A stretch of DNA of 42,831 nucleotides. Source: a virus. Of this stretch, positions 21,648-31,033 are shown one piece after another (within the stretch, counting starts at the first letter, position 1; every line of letters starts with the position of its first letter). The DNA is taken from the IMG/VR virus record IMGVR_UViG_3300025652_000146, positions 1 to 42,831 of that record; one strand, 5' to 3'. The position numbers were made by a program, and so were the translations under genes. The notes beneath the pieces were generated by a model. The model was not told the origin of the DNA and searched no databases. It was given only the letters and a program-made list of their open reading frames with translations.

Positions 21648-23026
21648 CAATTTCAAACGTAATTCTTGAAGGGTCACTTGCATTATATAAAAGAAAAGAA
21701 TTTGAAGGTCTTGATTTTATTCCAAAACAAGAAAAAGCTTTGACTTATCTTCTTGATGATGAAACTTCAGATGTTCTTTACGGTGGTGCTGCAAGGGGTG
21801 GGAAAAGTTGGTTAGGTTGTTCCTGGATCTTGTTTGAAGCTTTGACAAAACCAAATTCAGCATGGTTTGTTGCCCGTGAAGAATTGACAAAATTGAAAGA
21901 CACAACTTTATTGACATTCTTCAAAGTTTTAAATTTTTGGGGATTGAAGAAAGGTGTTGATTTTAGATATAATGGTTCTTCCTATCAGCTTAACTTTTCA
22001 AATGGTTCAATTGTTTTTTTTGTGGAATTAAAATATGTTCCTTCAGATCCATTGTTTGATAGGATTGGTTCATATGACTTGACAGGCGCTTTCATTGACG
22101 AGGTGCAACAAATACACAAGCAAGCAATCAACGTTCTTAGGGGGCGTTTTTCTGTTCTTAGTGGTGAAGGTTGGTCAGCAATACCCAAACTTTTCATGTC
22201 AGCAAATCCTTCAAAAACTTGGATATACGAAGACTTTTATCTTGCTAACAAAGAAAACAAAATTGAACCTTGGCGAAAATTTATTCAAGCGCTGCCAACA
22301 GACAATCCACATAATTCACCTAATTATTTATCAAATCTTTTGAAGTCAGATGAACAGACGGTTCAACGGCTTTATTATGGAAATTGGGAGTATGACAATG
22401 ATCCAACAGCAATGATTGATTATGATTCAATTATAGGTTTGTTTAATAATGATCATATTGAAAAAGGAAGGAAGAAATATATTACAGCAGATATTGCAGG
22501 TGAAGGTTCAGATTATTTCAGGGTTATTGTTTGGAATGGATTTGAAGCAATTGACAAAATTAGTATGAAAAAATCAGATGGTCAGCAGGTGGTCAGCACA
22601 ATCAAAGACTTACAAAGGAAACATTTGATACCTGCAAAATCAGTTGCTTATGATGCTGATGGAATAGGCGCTTTTGTAGGTGGTTTTATTCATGGTGCAA
22701 TTGCTTTTCATAACGGTGCAAAACCATTATTGAAAGAAAACTATGAAAACCTAAAAACTCAATGCTATTATCAATATGCAGCAAAAGTTGTTGAAGGGTC
22801 AATTTGGATTTCATTTAAAGTCAACGAAATAGAACGAAAAGAAATCATTCAAGAACACGAACAAATCAAAACAAGGGATGCTGACAAAGAAGGGAAAATC
22901 AAAATGATCAAGAAAGAAGAAGTCAAAAGAAATATTTCAAGAAGTCCTGATTGGACTGATGCACTTGCAATGAGAATGTATTTTGAAATGATGCCAAAAG
23001 GATCAGGTGTTTCAAGAAGAAATTAA
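21644..23026 (+). CDS. terL: Terminase large subunit
   Basis: 460 aa. ATPase: Walker A GGAARGGKS (47-55), Walker B GAFIDE (D152, E153) and coupling motif MSANPS (185-190). Nuclease: TADIAGEGSD (D283), YDADG (D337, D339) and SPDWTDA (D436, D439). These are the RNase H-fold carboxylates that cut the concatemer. Full length for the family. It translocates DNA into the procapsid through the portal encoded downstream. Confidence 0.92.
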   Translation: MTISNVILEGSLALYKRKEFEGLDFIPKQEKALTYLLDDETSDVLYGGAARGGKSWLGCSWILFEALTKPNSAWFVAREELTKLKDTTLLTFFKVLNFWGLKKGVDFRYNGSSYQLNFSNGSIVFFVELKYVPSDPLFDRIGSYDLTGAFIDEVQQIHKQAINVLRGRFSVLSGEGWSAIPKLFMSANPSKTWIYEDFYLANKENKIEPWRKFIQALPTDNPHNSPNYLSNLLKSDEQTVQRLYYGNWEYDNDPTAMIDYDSIIGLFNNDHIEKGRKKYITADIAGEGSDYFRVIVWNGFEAIDKISMKKSDGQQVVSTIKDLQRKHLIPAKSVAYDADGIGAFVGGFIHGAIAFHNGAKPLLKENYENLKTQCYYQYAAKVVEGSIWISFKVNEIERKEIIQEHEQIKTRDADKEGKIKMIKKEEVKRNISRSPDWTDALAMRMYFEMMPKGSGVSRRN

Positions 23027-23080
23027 ATTTTGTATATTTGAAATGTATAGTTTTTTTCATAAAGATTTTTTGTTTAATAA

Positions 23081-23119
23081 CCTTCAGCAATCCATGATTT
23101 TGCTGAAGGTTTTTTTTTT
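23081..23119 (+). terminator. Intrinsic terminator after the terminase genes
   Basis: CCTTCAGCA (23081-23089) pairs with TGCTGAAGG (23101-23109), followed by ten T. It separates terminase from the head operon. Confidence 0.85.
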
Positions 23120-23132
23120 GAAAAAAATGTCA

Positions 23133-23140
23133 TAGATTTG
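23133..23140 (+). promoter_or_regulatory. -7-like box for the structural operon
   Basis: TAGATTTG fits TAnnTTTG and lies 77 bases before the first head gene. A good -33 TTG at standard spacing is not visible. A second box TATATTTG (23033-23040) precedes the terminator. Confidence 0.4.
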
Positions 23141-23217
23141 TAGTACATTATTCAAATCAAAATCTTTTCCTATGGGACGGGCAAAAGAACATTTTTTAAA
23201 AATAAAATTTCAAAATT

Positions 23218-23859
23218 ATGTTTTTACATTTTGCCCTTCTTTGTGGTTGCCCACCTGATGCAGCAGTTACTGACATTCCTGTTGATGCTTGTCTTGAACG
23301 TTGGGGTCAGCTTCAAAAATTCATAATCCAACGTAGAAAAAATGGAACTGTTGAAAATACAATTGTAGATGCAACAGACGATCCTACACTTCTTGCAACA
23401 TGGACATCTTTAAAAGCTGCTGTTGATTCAACCAAAGTTCAAGTTTCCCCTTACATGGTTTCAGTTGCTGTTGAAGCAGGTGAAGCAAGGGAATCAGGGG
23501 GTGGGAATGATTCAATTGGAGGTATTGCAGATGTTATTGGAAGAAACCCTTCAACATTTACAGCATCGTTCAAAGACATCAAACAAACAATTGTTGCTGC
23601 TTTGAAAACTTATGAATGCGAAAAAGAACTTGCAATTATTTTCATCAATGAACACGGTCAATTGATAGGTCGAACTTCAGATCCTGCAACGAACCTTGAC
23701 TTCAAAGGTTTTCCAATTCGTTCTTTCTTCTGTTCTGATAAGTCACCAGGTGGATTTGATAACAATGATATAAACAATTTGAAATGGTCATTCCTTCCAA
23801 ACTGGTCAGACAATACACGAATTGTCACACCTGTCTTTGATGCTTTGACAGCAATCTAA
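23218..23859 (+). CDS. Probable virion structural protein
   Basis: 213 aa. No enzymatic motif. An unusual Cys-containing start (LLCGCPPDA) leads into CLERWGQLQKFIIQRR, then a Gly-rich turn (about 93-100), beta-rich core and an ending typical of phage structural proteins. It is first in the head operon, between terminase and portal. I recall proteins with this type of N-terminus in Bacteroidota phages but cannot confirm here. Confidence 0.6.
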   Translation: MFLHFALLCGCPPDAAVTDIPVDACLERWGQLQKFIIQRRKNGTVENTIVDATDDPTLLATWTSLKAAVDSTKVQVSPYMVSVAVEAGEARESGGGNDSIGGIADVIGRNPSTFTASFKDIKQTIVAALKTYECEKELAIIFINEHGQLIGRTSDPATNLDFKGFPIRSFFCSDKSPGGFDNNDINNLKWSFLPNWSDNTRIVTPVFDALTAI

Positions 23860-23869
23860 ATTCAATCCA

Positions 23870-24139
23870 ATGAAAGAAGAACAAATCATTTTTCTTTGGC
23901 ATCCAATGAAAGGAAAGCGCCCGTTCAATCCTGAACATGCTGCAAGACTTCTTGAAAGTGAAAAGACCAATCCTTCAGGGTGGGAATTATTCACAGAAGA
24001 AGTTGATCCTTCAAAAGATGTCAAAGAAATTCAATCAAATTCAGAAGATGGTATTGGAAAACGATCAAATTCAAAAGCTGCTGAAGGAAAGGTCAACAAG
24101 CAAACAGGAAATTCAAGAAGCAAGAAGTCACGAGAATAG
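23870..24139 (+). CDS. Small charged protein before the portal
   Basis: 89 aa. The first 45 residues look folded (IIFLWHPMKGKRPFNPEHAA), the rest is Ser/Lys/Glu-rich and disordered. Stop is TAG. The 3' third is also open in the portal frame, but codon choice there suits this gene better (TCA, GGA, ACA). Function unknown. Confidence 0.6.
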   Translation: MKEEQIIFLWHPMKGKRPFNPEHAARLLESEKTNPSGWELFTEEVDPSKDVKEIQSNSEDGIGKRSNSKAAEGKVNKQTGNSRSKKSRE

Positions 24140-25793
24140 AATCAGATTACATTCTGAAACAACTATTTCTTCAACTTCAACTTCTTCAGCAATTACTGAT
24201 TTGTTGAACATGGTTGAAACACTTCTTCCTGAAGACAAATTCAACATGTTTTTAAATCTGTTGCGTTTTCCTATTTGTACCATTGATTTAACTTCAAGAA
24301 TCTACACAGCACTTGAAAAGGTGTTTGATGGTCGAAACCCTGTTTTCAAATACAACTTCAACAGTCCTGAAGATTCACAAGATTGGGATCATTACAGAAC
24401 TATTGAATTGAAACACCTTGATTTTTGGAGAAGCAAGGGTTTTGAAACAATGAAGACAGCAATCAATTCTGTTTTAATTGTTGACCTACCAATTGAACAA
24501 ACAACAGACAGACCTGAACCAAAACCTTTTTTCTTGTCGATTGATAAAATCATTGATTTTGAAATAAAAGAAGACGGTGTTTCTTTTGAATGGATTGCTT
24601 TCAAACAAGACAAAGAAAGAATTGCTGTTTTTTGTGATCAGTACTTCAGGACATACAAAACAAAAAACGGTTCAATTGCTGAAATTGAATCTTTGCCTGA
24701 AGTTGAAAATGTTCATGAATTAGGTTTCACACCTGCAAGATTCTTTTGGACTTCACCAATAAATAAGAAATCAAAGATTGTCAAGAAGTCACCATTGTCA
24801 AACCATTTAGGAAAACTTGACATGTATTTCTTTTTTGATGTTTCAAACGATCATTTGAATGTATACGGGCGTTATCCAATTTATTCTGTTTTCAGTTCTG
24901 ATTGTGATTTTGTAGATGACAGGACGGGTTCATATTGCAACAAAGGTTTTCTTCGTAACCGTGACGGAAACTATCTTTTTGCAAAAGCTGACAAACTTCA
25001 AAGTTGCCCTATGTGTGCAAATAAAAGGCTTGACGGTGCAGGAAGTGTTATCGAAATAGATCCACCTTCAATTGCAAATGATAATGCTGATTTAAGAAAC
25101 CCTGTTCAGATTACATCAATTGAAATTGATGCTTTGAATTATAACAATGAAGACCTTGACAGAAGGGCCAATTCAATTTATAATTCAATCACAGGGTATC
25201 AAGGTTCAAGCATAAACAACAAAGCAGTCAATGAAAAACAAGTCATTGCAATCTTTGAAAGTCTTGAAGCTGCTTTGCGAAATCCACAAGAAAATTTTGA
25301 ACAGGTTATTGAATGGACTGACAAAACAATTTGCTTGTTACGTTATGGATCAGCTTCTTTTGAATCTGTTTCAATAAGTCTTGGAACTGAACACTTCATC
25401 ATGAATTCAGGTCAAATTATGGATCTGTACACAGCAGCAAAAGAATTTGCTTCAATGCCTACCTTGGATTTATTGCAAGACAGATATTTTGAAACTGAAT
25501 TCAAAAATAATCCTGAACAACTTCAACGTCAACAGATTCTGAATAACATTGAACCTTTCAGGCATTTGTCAAATGAAGAAGTTTCAAAGATGTATTCTGA
25601 CAGTCAAATTTCATTTTCTGATTATATGTTGAAGAAAAACTTTTCTTCCTTGATTATGCGGTTCGAACGTGAAAATGTTTCAATTGTGCAGTTTGGTCAG
25701 AACCTAAAATTTGACAGAAAGATTGAAGTCATTCAAAATGCTTTGAAAGTTTACATTGAAGAAATGAAACCTGTTCAAGAAGTAGTAATTTAA
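24048..25793 (+). CDS. Portal protein
   Basis: About 581 aa from ATG 24048; the start is uncertain because this overlaps the preceding gene by 92 bases (next ATG 24210). Position after terminase, length, and a helical C-terminus with ITGYQGSSINNKAVNEKQVI followed by a long helix fit siphovirus portals. A Cys cluster lies about residues 285-323 (SDC, SYC, CPMC), a probable zinc knuckle in the clip or crown region, not usual in portals. The dodecamer forms the DNA channel and head-tail connector. Confidence 0.75.
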   Translation: MVLENDQIQKLLKERSTSKQEIQEARSHENRIRLHSETTISSTSTSSAITDLLNMVETLLPEDKFNMFLNLLRFPICTIDLTSRIYTALEKVFDGRNPVFKYNFNSPEDSQDWDHYRTIELKHLDFWRSKGFETMKTAINSVLIVDLPIEQTTDRPEPKPFFLSIDKIIDFEIKEDGVSFEWIAFKQDKERIAVFCDQYFRTYKTKNGSIAEIESLPEVENVHELGFTPARFFWTSPINKKSKIVKKSPLSNHLGKLDMYFFFDVSNDHLNVYGRYPIYSVFSSDCDFVDDRTGSYCNKGFLRNRDGNYLFAKADKLQSCPMCANKRLDGAGSVIEIDPPSIANDNADLRNPVQITSIEIDALNYNNEDLDRRANSIYNSITGYQGSSINNKAVNEKQVIAIFESLEAALRNPQENFEQVIEWTDKTICLLRYGSASFESVSISLGTEHFIMNSGQIMDLYTAAKEFASMPTLDLLQDRYFETEFKNNPEQLQRQQILNNIEPFRHLSNEEVSKMYSDSQISFSDYMLKKNFSSLIMRFERENVSIVQFGQNLKFDRKIEVIQNALKVYIEEMKPVQEVVI

Positions 25794-25820
25794 TTTTTTT
25801 AACCAATAAAATTTTTCAAA

Positions 25821-26207
25821 ATGGCAAAGGCAAAACTTCAGGCGAAAAAAGAACCTGAATTTCAAGAAGAAGAACTTCAAGATTTGACAGTCAAAATTGA
25901 ATTGACTGAATCTGAAAAGGACAACAAAGAACTTGCAAAAGGAAGACGAACAGAATATGTTGTTCCAAAACTAGAACTTGAACATGTTCATGTTGAATTG
26001 GAAAAAGTGAACATTGATAGTGCAACTTTCAAAAAGGAATCAACACCTTATGTTCAAATCTTTGACCCTCGATCATGGAATCAATTCAGAAATCAAGCTT
26101 TGAAACTAGGGTTCAATCATGTCAGGGTTTTACATGCACCTGCAAAAACAAATCTTGAAATCATTGATCCAACAAAAGCGGAAACAAAAGAAGCAAAAAC
26201 TAAGTAA
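25821..26207 (+). CDS. Small head-region protein of unknown function
   Basis: 128 aa, charged at both ends with a more regular core (about 70-120: YVQIFDPRSWNQFRNQALK). The ATG follows a TTTTTTAACC leader. Between portal and scaffold genes, so perhaps a head completion or decoration protein. No motif recognised. Confidence 0.6.
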   Translation: MAKAKLQAKKEPEFQEEELQDLTVKIELTESEKDNKELAKGRRTEYVVPKLELEHVHVELEKVNIDSATFKKESTPYVQIFDPRSWNQFRNQALKLGFNHVRVLHAPAKTNLEIIDPTKAETKEAKTK

Positions 26208-26248
26208 TTTTTCAATCAATTTTTTAACCTTAAAATAACACAAGGGAC

Positions 26249-27232
26249 ATGTTAACAACTGATTTTTTAAAAACCATAGCGCAACTAAATAATTTGACAC
26301 CTGAACAACTTTCAGCAATTGCAACAGCTTCGAAAAATGATGAGGATGTTATAATAGGAAGAAAAGTTTCTGACATACACAACCAATATGATCAGGACAT
26401 AAAAGAAGTTCTTGGAGTAGATAAGCCTGGAGGGATGAAAACTTATGAACACCTGAAGACACAATTGACAAGCTTGAAATCAAAAGCTGATTCAGCAGGT
26501 TCAGTTGGTGCTTTGCAAGCTGAAATTCAAGCTTTGAAAACTGAATCTGAAAGTTTGAAATCACAAATTGCAGCAGGATCAACAGACGAAGCTTTAAAGA
26601 CAGAATTGAATTCAATCAAGCAACAATTGACAGACAAGAATTCAGAATTAACAATCTTCAAATCAACTGCTGAAGCTGAAAAGAAAACACTTCAGGAAAG
26701 TCTGAACAAAGCAAAAGCAACTGCTTTGAATTTTGAAGTCAATCAATCAATCGATTCACACCTGATTGAAAAAAAGATTGGTTACAAAACAACTATTCCT
26801 GAAGGAACAAGAAACGCAGTAATTGAATTTGAAAGAAAAGCAATTCTGAACGAATTCAAACCTGATTACATTACAACTGAAGCAGGTGGTCAAAAATTAG
26901 TCTTCAGAAATCAAGCAGGTGAAATTGTCAGGAATGAACAGAATTTGAATGAACCTGCAACTGCTGCTGAATTGTTTTTGAAAAGACATTCAATTTCAGC
27001 AATGATTGATGAAGGAAGAATTGTAAACGGTGCAGGAAGTGGTGCAGGTGGTGCAGGTGGTGCAGGAACAGCAATTGATTTGTCAGGGGTCACAAATCAA
27101 ACACAAGCTGATGACAGGATCAGAAACCACATTGCGACAAACGAAGGAATTGCAAAGACAGATGTGAAGTTTGTTGAAAGACATCAAGAACTAAGGGAAG
27201 AACATAATGTTGCGAACATGGACGTTCGATAG
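26249..27232 (+). CDS. Scaffold-like coiled-coil protein
   Basis: 327 aa. Residues 65-165 are a Leu/Lys/Glu/Ser coiled coil with heptad spacing, as in phage scaffolding proteins of the gp20 type; it lies just before the major capsid gene, where scaffolds are normally found. The C-terminus has a GAGSGAGGAGGAG linker (about 263-275) and a charged end (ERHQELREEHN). Stop is TAG. No protease motif is seen, so the scaffold may exit intact or be cleaved by another enzyme. Confidence 0.65.
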   Translation: MLTTDFLKTIAQLNNLTPEQLSAIATASKNDEDVIIGRKVSDIHNQYDQDIKEVLGVDKPGGMKTYEHLKTQLTSLKSKADSAGSVGALQAEIQALKTESESLKSQIAAGSTDEALKTELNSIKQQLTDKNSELTIFKSTAEAEKKTLQESLNKAKATALNFEVNQSIDSHLIEKKIGYKTTIPEGTRNAVIEFERKAILNEFKPDYITTEAGGQKLVFRNQAGEIVRNEQNLNEPATAAELFLKRHSISAMIDEGRIVNGAGSGAGGAGGAGTAIDLSGVTNQTQADDRIRNHIATNEGIAKTDVKFVERHQELREEHNVANMDVR

Positions 27233-27308
27233 ACATTTTCAATATAAATTATTGGTTGCACGGGATCGCAAACCATTTATCATTTTATCATTTTAAAAAA
27301 TTTAAACA

Positions 27309-28352
27309 ATGAGTTTAATTAATACGAGATTGCTCAATTTTAGAGCAGAAAGCCCTGTTGACAAATGGGAAACCCGTGCATCAAATTATGGGTTTTTAGA
27401 TTTATTCCAGGCACAAACAAATTCAGGAACAGGAATAATCACACAAGAATTGAAAGACAAAGCAATTGCTGCTGTTGGTTCAAGTCTTGAAATTCCTGTC
27501 ATTGATAAGGAAGGTTTCACAATTCAAAATGTAACACAACCAGTTACAATTGCAGGTGATCCTTCTACTTCTCAATTATATGCGGTGACTTTCATCAATT
27601 ATTACTTTGGTTTTAGAATGTTTCCTGCTGCACACATGAACAATGAAATCAGTTTGCAACGTGAATTCAACAGAAAGCTTCAAGGGTATATCTATTCAAT
27701 GCTTTCTTCTTTAGATCAAGCAGCAGCAGCAGCACTTGAAGCTGACAAAACGCAAGTTTTAGCTGATGATCTTGGAGGGCGTTACACCTTGACAGCAAAT
27801 GTTGTTGTTGCACCTTTAGCTGAAGAAGGTGCTGTTGTTGGTGATGTCAATCCATTGTTCACAGGAAATGATTACATGGGGCCAATTCACATGGTAGGAA
27901 ATCCTTCTTTTGAATCGCATGTTCGAAATAAATTACTGGAACAGGGTCAATATAATACTGCTGATAAAACTTATCAGTATGCTGACAAGACCTTTCACTT
28001 CAGTAATAATCTAGCAAATGGTGTTGGTCACAAAGCAACGTTTTTTGCTGTTCAAGGTGATGCTGTTGGAATGGTTCAACAATTTTCACCTGATGCGATT
28101 CTTGGACATTCAACGCATAATCATGCGTGGGATTTAGATGTGTTACCAATTGCAAACCTTCCTATTGGTGTATATCAATATGATGACGCAATTAATGGTG
28201 CAACTTTGAATGGTGCTGCTTCAGCACACTTGACAGCTACAAAAATGGAAGCATACGGTTTTCATACTGCTGTTGCTTTCATTACACCATACAATTCAGA
28301 TCCAACAACTATTGCTTCTTCAATTATGAAAGTTGCAATTGCTACGACATAG
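27309..28352 (+). CDS. Major capsid protein
   Basis: 347 aa, in the standard position after portal and scaffold and followed immediately by its own terminator, as expected for the most highly expressed gene. Alternating beta segments, an Ala-rich helix (AAAAALEADKT) and an extended loop near the N-terminus are compatible with an HK97 fold, but no sequence motif proves it. Stop is TAG. Codon use is native and well biased. The leader at 27233-27308 carries an imperfect GGTTGC/GCAAACC hairpin. Confidence 0.8.
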   Translation: MSLINTRLLNFRAESPVDKWETRASNYGFLDLFQAQTNSGTGIITQELKDKAIAAVGSSLEIPVIDKEGFTIQNVTQPVTIAGDPSTSQLYAVTFINYYFGFRMFPAAHMNNEISLQREFNRKLQGYIYSMLSSLDQAAAAALEADKTQVLADDLGGRYTLTANVVVAPLAEEGAVVGDVNPLFTGNDYMGPIHMVGNPSFESHVRNKLLEQGQYNTADKTYQYADKTFHFSNNLANGVGHKATFFAVQGDAVGMVQQFSPDAILGHSTHNHAWDLDVLPIANLPIGVYQYDDAINGATLNGAASAHLTATKMEAYGFHTAVAFITPYNSDPTTIASSIMKVAIATT

Positions 28353-28389
28353 AAAATGAAGTCGCTTTAATTGGTTTTTGAGGTTAAAC

Positions 28390-28425
28390 GAAAAGGGGCG
28401 CAAAATGAAAATTGCGTTCCTTTTC
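28390..28425 (+). terminator. Terminator after the capsid gene
   Basis: GAAAAGGGGCGCAA pairs with TTGCGTTCCTTTTC (two G-U pairs) around AATGAAAA. The weak U-tract suggests partial read-through into the tail genes, giving more capsid than tail transcript. Confidence 0.65.
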
Positions 28426-28438
28426 TAAATTATAGAAT

Positions 28439-29575
28439 ATGTATAATGTAAATGAAATAAAAGCTGAATTTATTGGTCTTGTTGGATGGTTGCAAAACGA
28501 TTATTCAGATGGGTTTCAATTGACAGATTTGACAACTTCTGATTCAGGTCTTTTTTTTAATGATGTTCACCCAGTTTTGACAACTGAAAATCTTGCTTCA
28601 GTTTGTCCTGAATTTGATCAGCTTCACCCAAATGATGTTGCTGCAAGAAATGCAGCTTTCACAGCATGGTTAAGACAAAGGACTGAAGCAGGAATCATTG
28701 AAGGTCTTGAATCTTGGAATGTTGAAAAGTCAGCACTTGGAACTTCAAAAAACCTGTTGTCAAATTCAGACTTGTTTTCAACAACAGGAAATTTCACAGA
28801 TCTTGAAACGTCAACAGGCAAAATTGTTGGTTTTGAAATTAGTCCTTCGAAGTCAAACAGCTTGACATTGAACGTCAAAAAAATCAAGGTTCAGTTTGAT
28901 ACAAATCAAAACATTGGAATACACCTTTTTAAATCAGGTCAAAAAGCACCAGTTGGATCAGTTACAGTTGCATACATTGGATCAGGATCAGTTCAAGAAG
29001 TGCCTGTTTCCTGGTCACTATCAGGAAGTGGTTCATATTTCATTGGTTATGATCAAAACCTTGTTTCAGGTTCAGCAATCAACGGGGTAAAAGATTATAA
29101 TTATCAAGCTTCAGGACTTACTTCTTTTCCTTCAGGGCGCTATTTCAAAGCAACTGCTTTCAATGCAGGTGTTGCTGATGCTTCTGAACTTTGGGATCTG
29201 AAAGAAAATCAATATACAGTTTCAACAAATTATGGTTTGAACCTGTCACTTTCTGTTGAATGTGATTATACAAGTTTTTTGATTGAACAAAAAGTTCAGT
29301 TTAGAAATGTAATTCGTTTAGCTGTTGCGATTAATTTAATGCGGTCAATTGCTTTTAATCCTGAATCAAGGGTCAACAGGAATGAAGCAAATATCACACG
29401 TTCTGAAATGCTTTATGAAATCAATGGTGATACACAAGGAAGAAATTCTTCAACTGTTCATGGTCGATTCATGAAAGCAATTCAAGCAATTCAATTTGAT
29501 TCTTCAAACATTGATTCAATTTGTTTACCATGCAGAAAAAAATCAGTTCGTTTTCGTTCATTGGGGCCTTCTTGA
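28439..29575 (+). CDS. Virion structural protein after the capsid
   Basis: 378 aa, soluble, with a helical N-terminal 100 residues, a beta-rich Ser/Gly middle (about 110-270: GSGSVQEVPVSWSLSGSGSY) and a helical C-terminal part. No known motif. Position suggests a head-tail connector or adaptor. Native codon use. Confidence 0.6.
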   Translation: MYNVNEIKAEFIGLVGWLQNDYSDGFQLTDLTTSDSGLFFNDVHPVLTTENLASVCPEFDQLHPNDVAARNAAFTAWLRQRTEAGIIEGLESWNVEKSALGTSKNLLSNSDLFSTTGNFTDLETSTGKIVGFEISPSKSNSLTLNVKKIKVQFDTNQNIGIHLFKSGQKAPVGSVTVAYIGSGSVQEVPVSWSLSGSGSYFIGYDQNLVSGSAINGVKDYNYQASGLTSFPSGRYFKATAFNAGVADASELWDLKENQYTVSTNYGLNLSLSVECDYTSFLIEQKVQFRNVIRLAVAINLMRSIAFNPESRVNRNEANITRSEMLYEINGDTQGRNSSTVHGRFMKAIQAIQFDSSNIDSICLPCRKKSVRFRSLGPS

Positions 29576-29700
29576 TTGCAGCACTTGCTGTTGGTTGGTT
29601 TCTTGCAGGTTGTGAAATGTTTTCATATTTGACCGTTTTGTTGGTTTATTTATTCCTGAAAAAAATTATTTCAAATGTCAGAACTAGCAACACGAATTGA
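29530..29700 (+). CDS. Two-helix membrane protein
   Basis: 56 aa. Two hydrophobic segments (8-29 and 32-50) with a basic N-terminus (MQKKISS). It overlaps the ends of both neighbours (46 and 26 bases) but is the only coding possibility for the 99-base gap between them. A membrane protein inside the head-tail cluster could be a holin candidate. Confidence 0.45.
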   Translation: MQKKISSFSFIGAFLIAALAVGWFLAGCEMFSYLTVLLVYLFLKKIISNVRTSNTN

Positions 29701-30109
29701 AGACTTGAAAAAACTTGATTCATCTATTGATCAGATTGTAATTGACTTGATCAAAGACAATGAAAAACTTGTCATCAAAATGAATCTTGCAAATTTGAAT
29801 TCAGGGATCAATAATAAATCTGAAAAGCTTGTTCCACCTTACAGACCTTCAACAGTCAAACGAAAAAAAAGAAAAGGTCAACCATTTAATAGGGTAACTT
29901 TGAAAGACGAAGGTGATTTTCACGAAGGGTTTTTTGTTGAATATGGTGAAGATGAATTTTCTTTACAAGGTGATGACCCAAAAACAAGATACTTGATTCG
30001 TAAATATGGAAATGATATTTTTGGACTGACTGAAGAAAATATTGACGAATTGAAAAACAAGATCAGGGAACGATTAACTGAAGAAATCAAAAAAAGAATA
30101 TTGAAATGA
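29675..30109 (+). CDS. Tail completion or neck protein candidate
   Basis: 144 aa, helical first half, then RVTLKDEGDFHEGFFVEYGE and KTRYLIRKYGNDIFGLT, a pattern I associate with small neck proteins in Bacteroidota phages. Basic helical C-terminus. ATGA overlap with the next gene. Function is inferred from position. Confidence 0.6.
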   Translation: MSELATRIEDLKKLDSSIDQIVIDLIKDNEKLVIKMNLANLNSGINNKSEKLVPPYRPSTVKRKKRKGQPFNRVTLKDEGDFHEGFFVEYGEDEFSLQGDDPKTRYLIRKYGNDIFGLTEENIDELKNKIRERLTEEIKKRILK

Positions 30110-30738
30110 TGAATCCACAAATTGCAGTTTTGAAAGAACCAACAGGGATTGATTACGTACTCCAAGAAGTACAAATCATTCTTGCAACAAGGTTGACATG
30201 GTTGACCTATGTCTTTGGGAAAGCTGAAAGGAAGGTTGAAATGAATGACAACAAGAAGGTTGTCTTTCCTGCTGTTTATACTGGTGGAAAAGATTACTTA
30301 AAAGTTTTTCCTGATTCAAAAATTGGTTCATTCTGTTTCTTTGATTTTGAAGACGGTGAAGAACTGGACATGAATAGAACCAACGTTGATTGCATGTCAA
30401 AATTCAGCTTGATCTTTTTCTTCGACTTTAGAACAGTTTATCCTGATGACTGGCAGGAACGAAGTCTGCAACATGTTAAGCAGCAGGTCATTGAATTATT
30501 TAGATCAAGTACATTCCAATTTTCACAAATCAGAATCAACAAGATATTTGAACACGCCCCAAACATTTATAAAAATTATACTGACAAAGAAATTCAGAAC
30601 CAATTCACAATGCGCCCGTTTGGAGGTTTCAGGGTTGAAGGAATAATCAAATACAAAGAAACTGAAGGTTGTTCTTCAATGGTTCTTCCTGCTGGAATTG
30701 GTGTGATGAAAATTGAAAATGATTTCATTCCAGTTTAA
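30106..30738 (+). CDS. Tail terminator-like protein
   Basis: 210 aa, mixed alpha/beta, no motif. Overlaps the neck candidate and precedes the tail assembly genes, the slot for the tail terminator that caps the tube. The N-terminal helix (VLQEVQIILATRLTWLTYVF) and alternation of strands are compatible. Two ATG codons at 30106 and 30109 are equivalent starts. Confidence 0.5.
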   Translation: MMNPQIAVLKEPTGIDYVLQEVQIILATRLTWLTYVFGKAERKVEMNDNKKVVFPAVYTGGKDYLKVFPDSKIGSFCFFDFEDGEELDMNRTNVDCMSKFSLIFFFDFRTVYPDDWQERSLQHVKQQVIELFRSSTFQFSQIRINKIFEHAPNIYKNYTDKEIQNQFTMRPFGGFRVEGIIKYKETEGCSSMVLPAGIGVMKIENDFIPV

Positions 30739-30748
30739 CAAATAAATT

Positions 30749-31033
30749 ATGAAAAACCTGCTGCTTCTTTTTGCTTTATTTTCTTTGACTTCTTGTGAAG
30801 TTCTTCAGTTAATTGACACAAATGATTATATCAAAGGAAACTTTGTTTTGATTCTGATCAATTGGGAAAATGAACACATCACTTGTGAAGTTGATGGAAA
30901 AGAAATTGCAATCAAACCTTCAAGAAGATTCAAGTTGATACTTCCTGAAGGTGAACATGAAATTGTTTTCAATGGCAAATCAAGCAAGTTCAACGGGAAA
31001 AATTTAGTGACTTATAAAAAGATACTTAAATGA
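30749..31033 (+). CDS. Small phage lipoprotein
   Basis: 94 aa. Residues 1-15 are a signal peptide with lipobox LTSC (Cys16). The mature part is short and beta-rich, with repeated Lys/Gly/Glu turns. The Cys would be lipidated and placed in a membrane, probably the outer membrane. Phage lipoproteins often block superinfection by masking receptors (as in T5 Llp); location inside the tail genes would give late expression. This role is inference. Confidence 0.7.
   Translation: MKNLLLLFALFSLTSCEVLQLIDTNDYIKGNFVLILINWENEHITCEVDGKEIAIKPSRRFKLILPEGEHEIVFNGKSSKFNGKNLVTYKKILK

Noticed and set aside
23172-23258. 28-codon frame before and into the first head gene
   Set aside because: Overlaps the 23218 gene out of frame and has no motif; the AT-rich leader suits ATG 23218 better.
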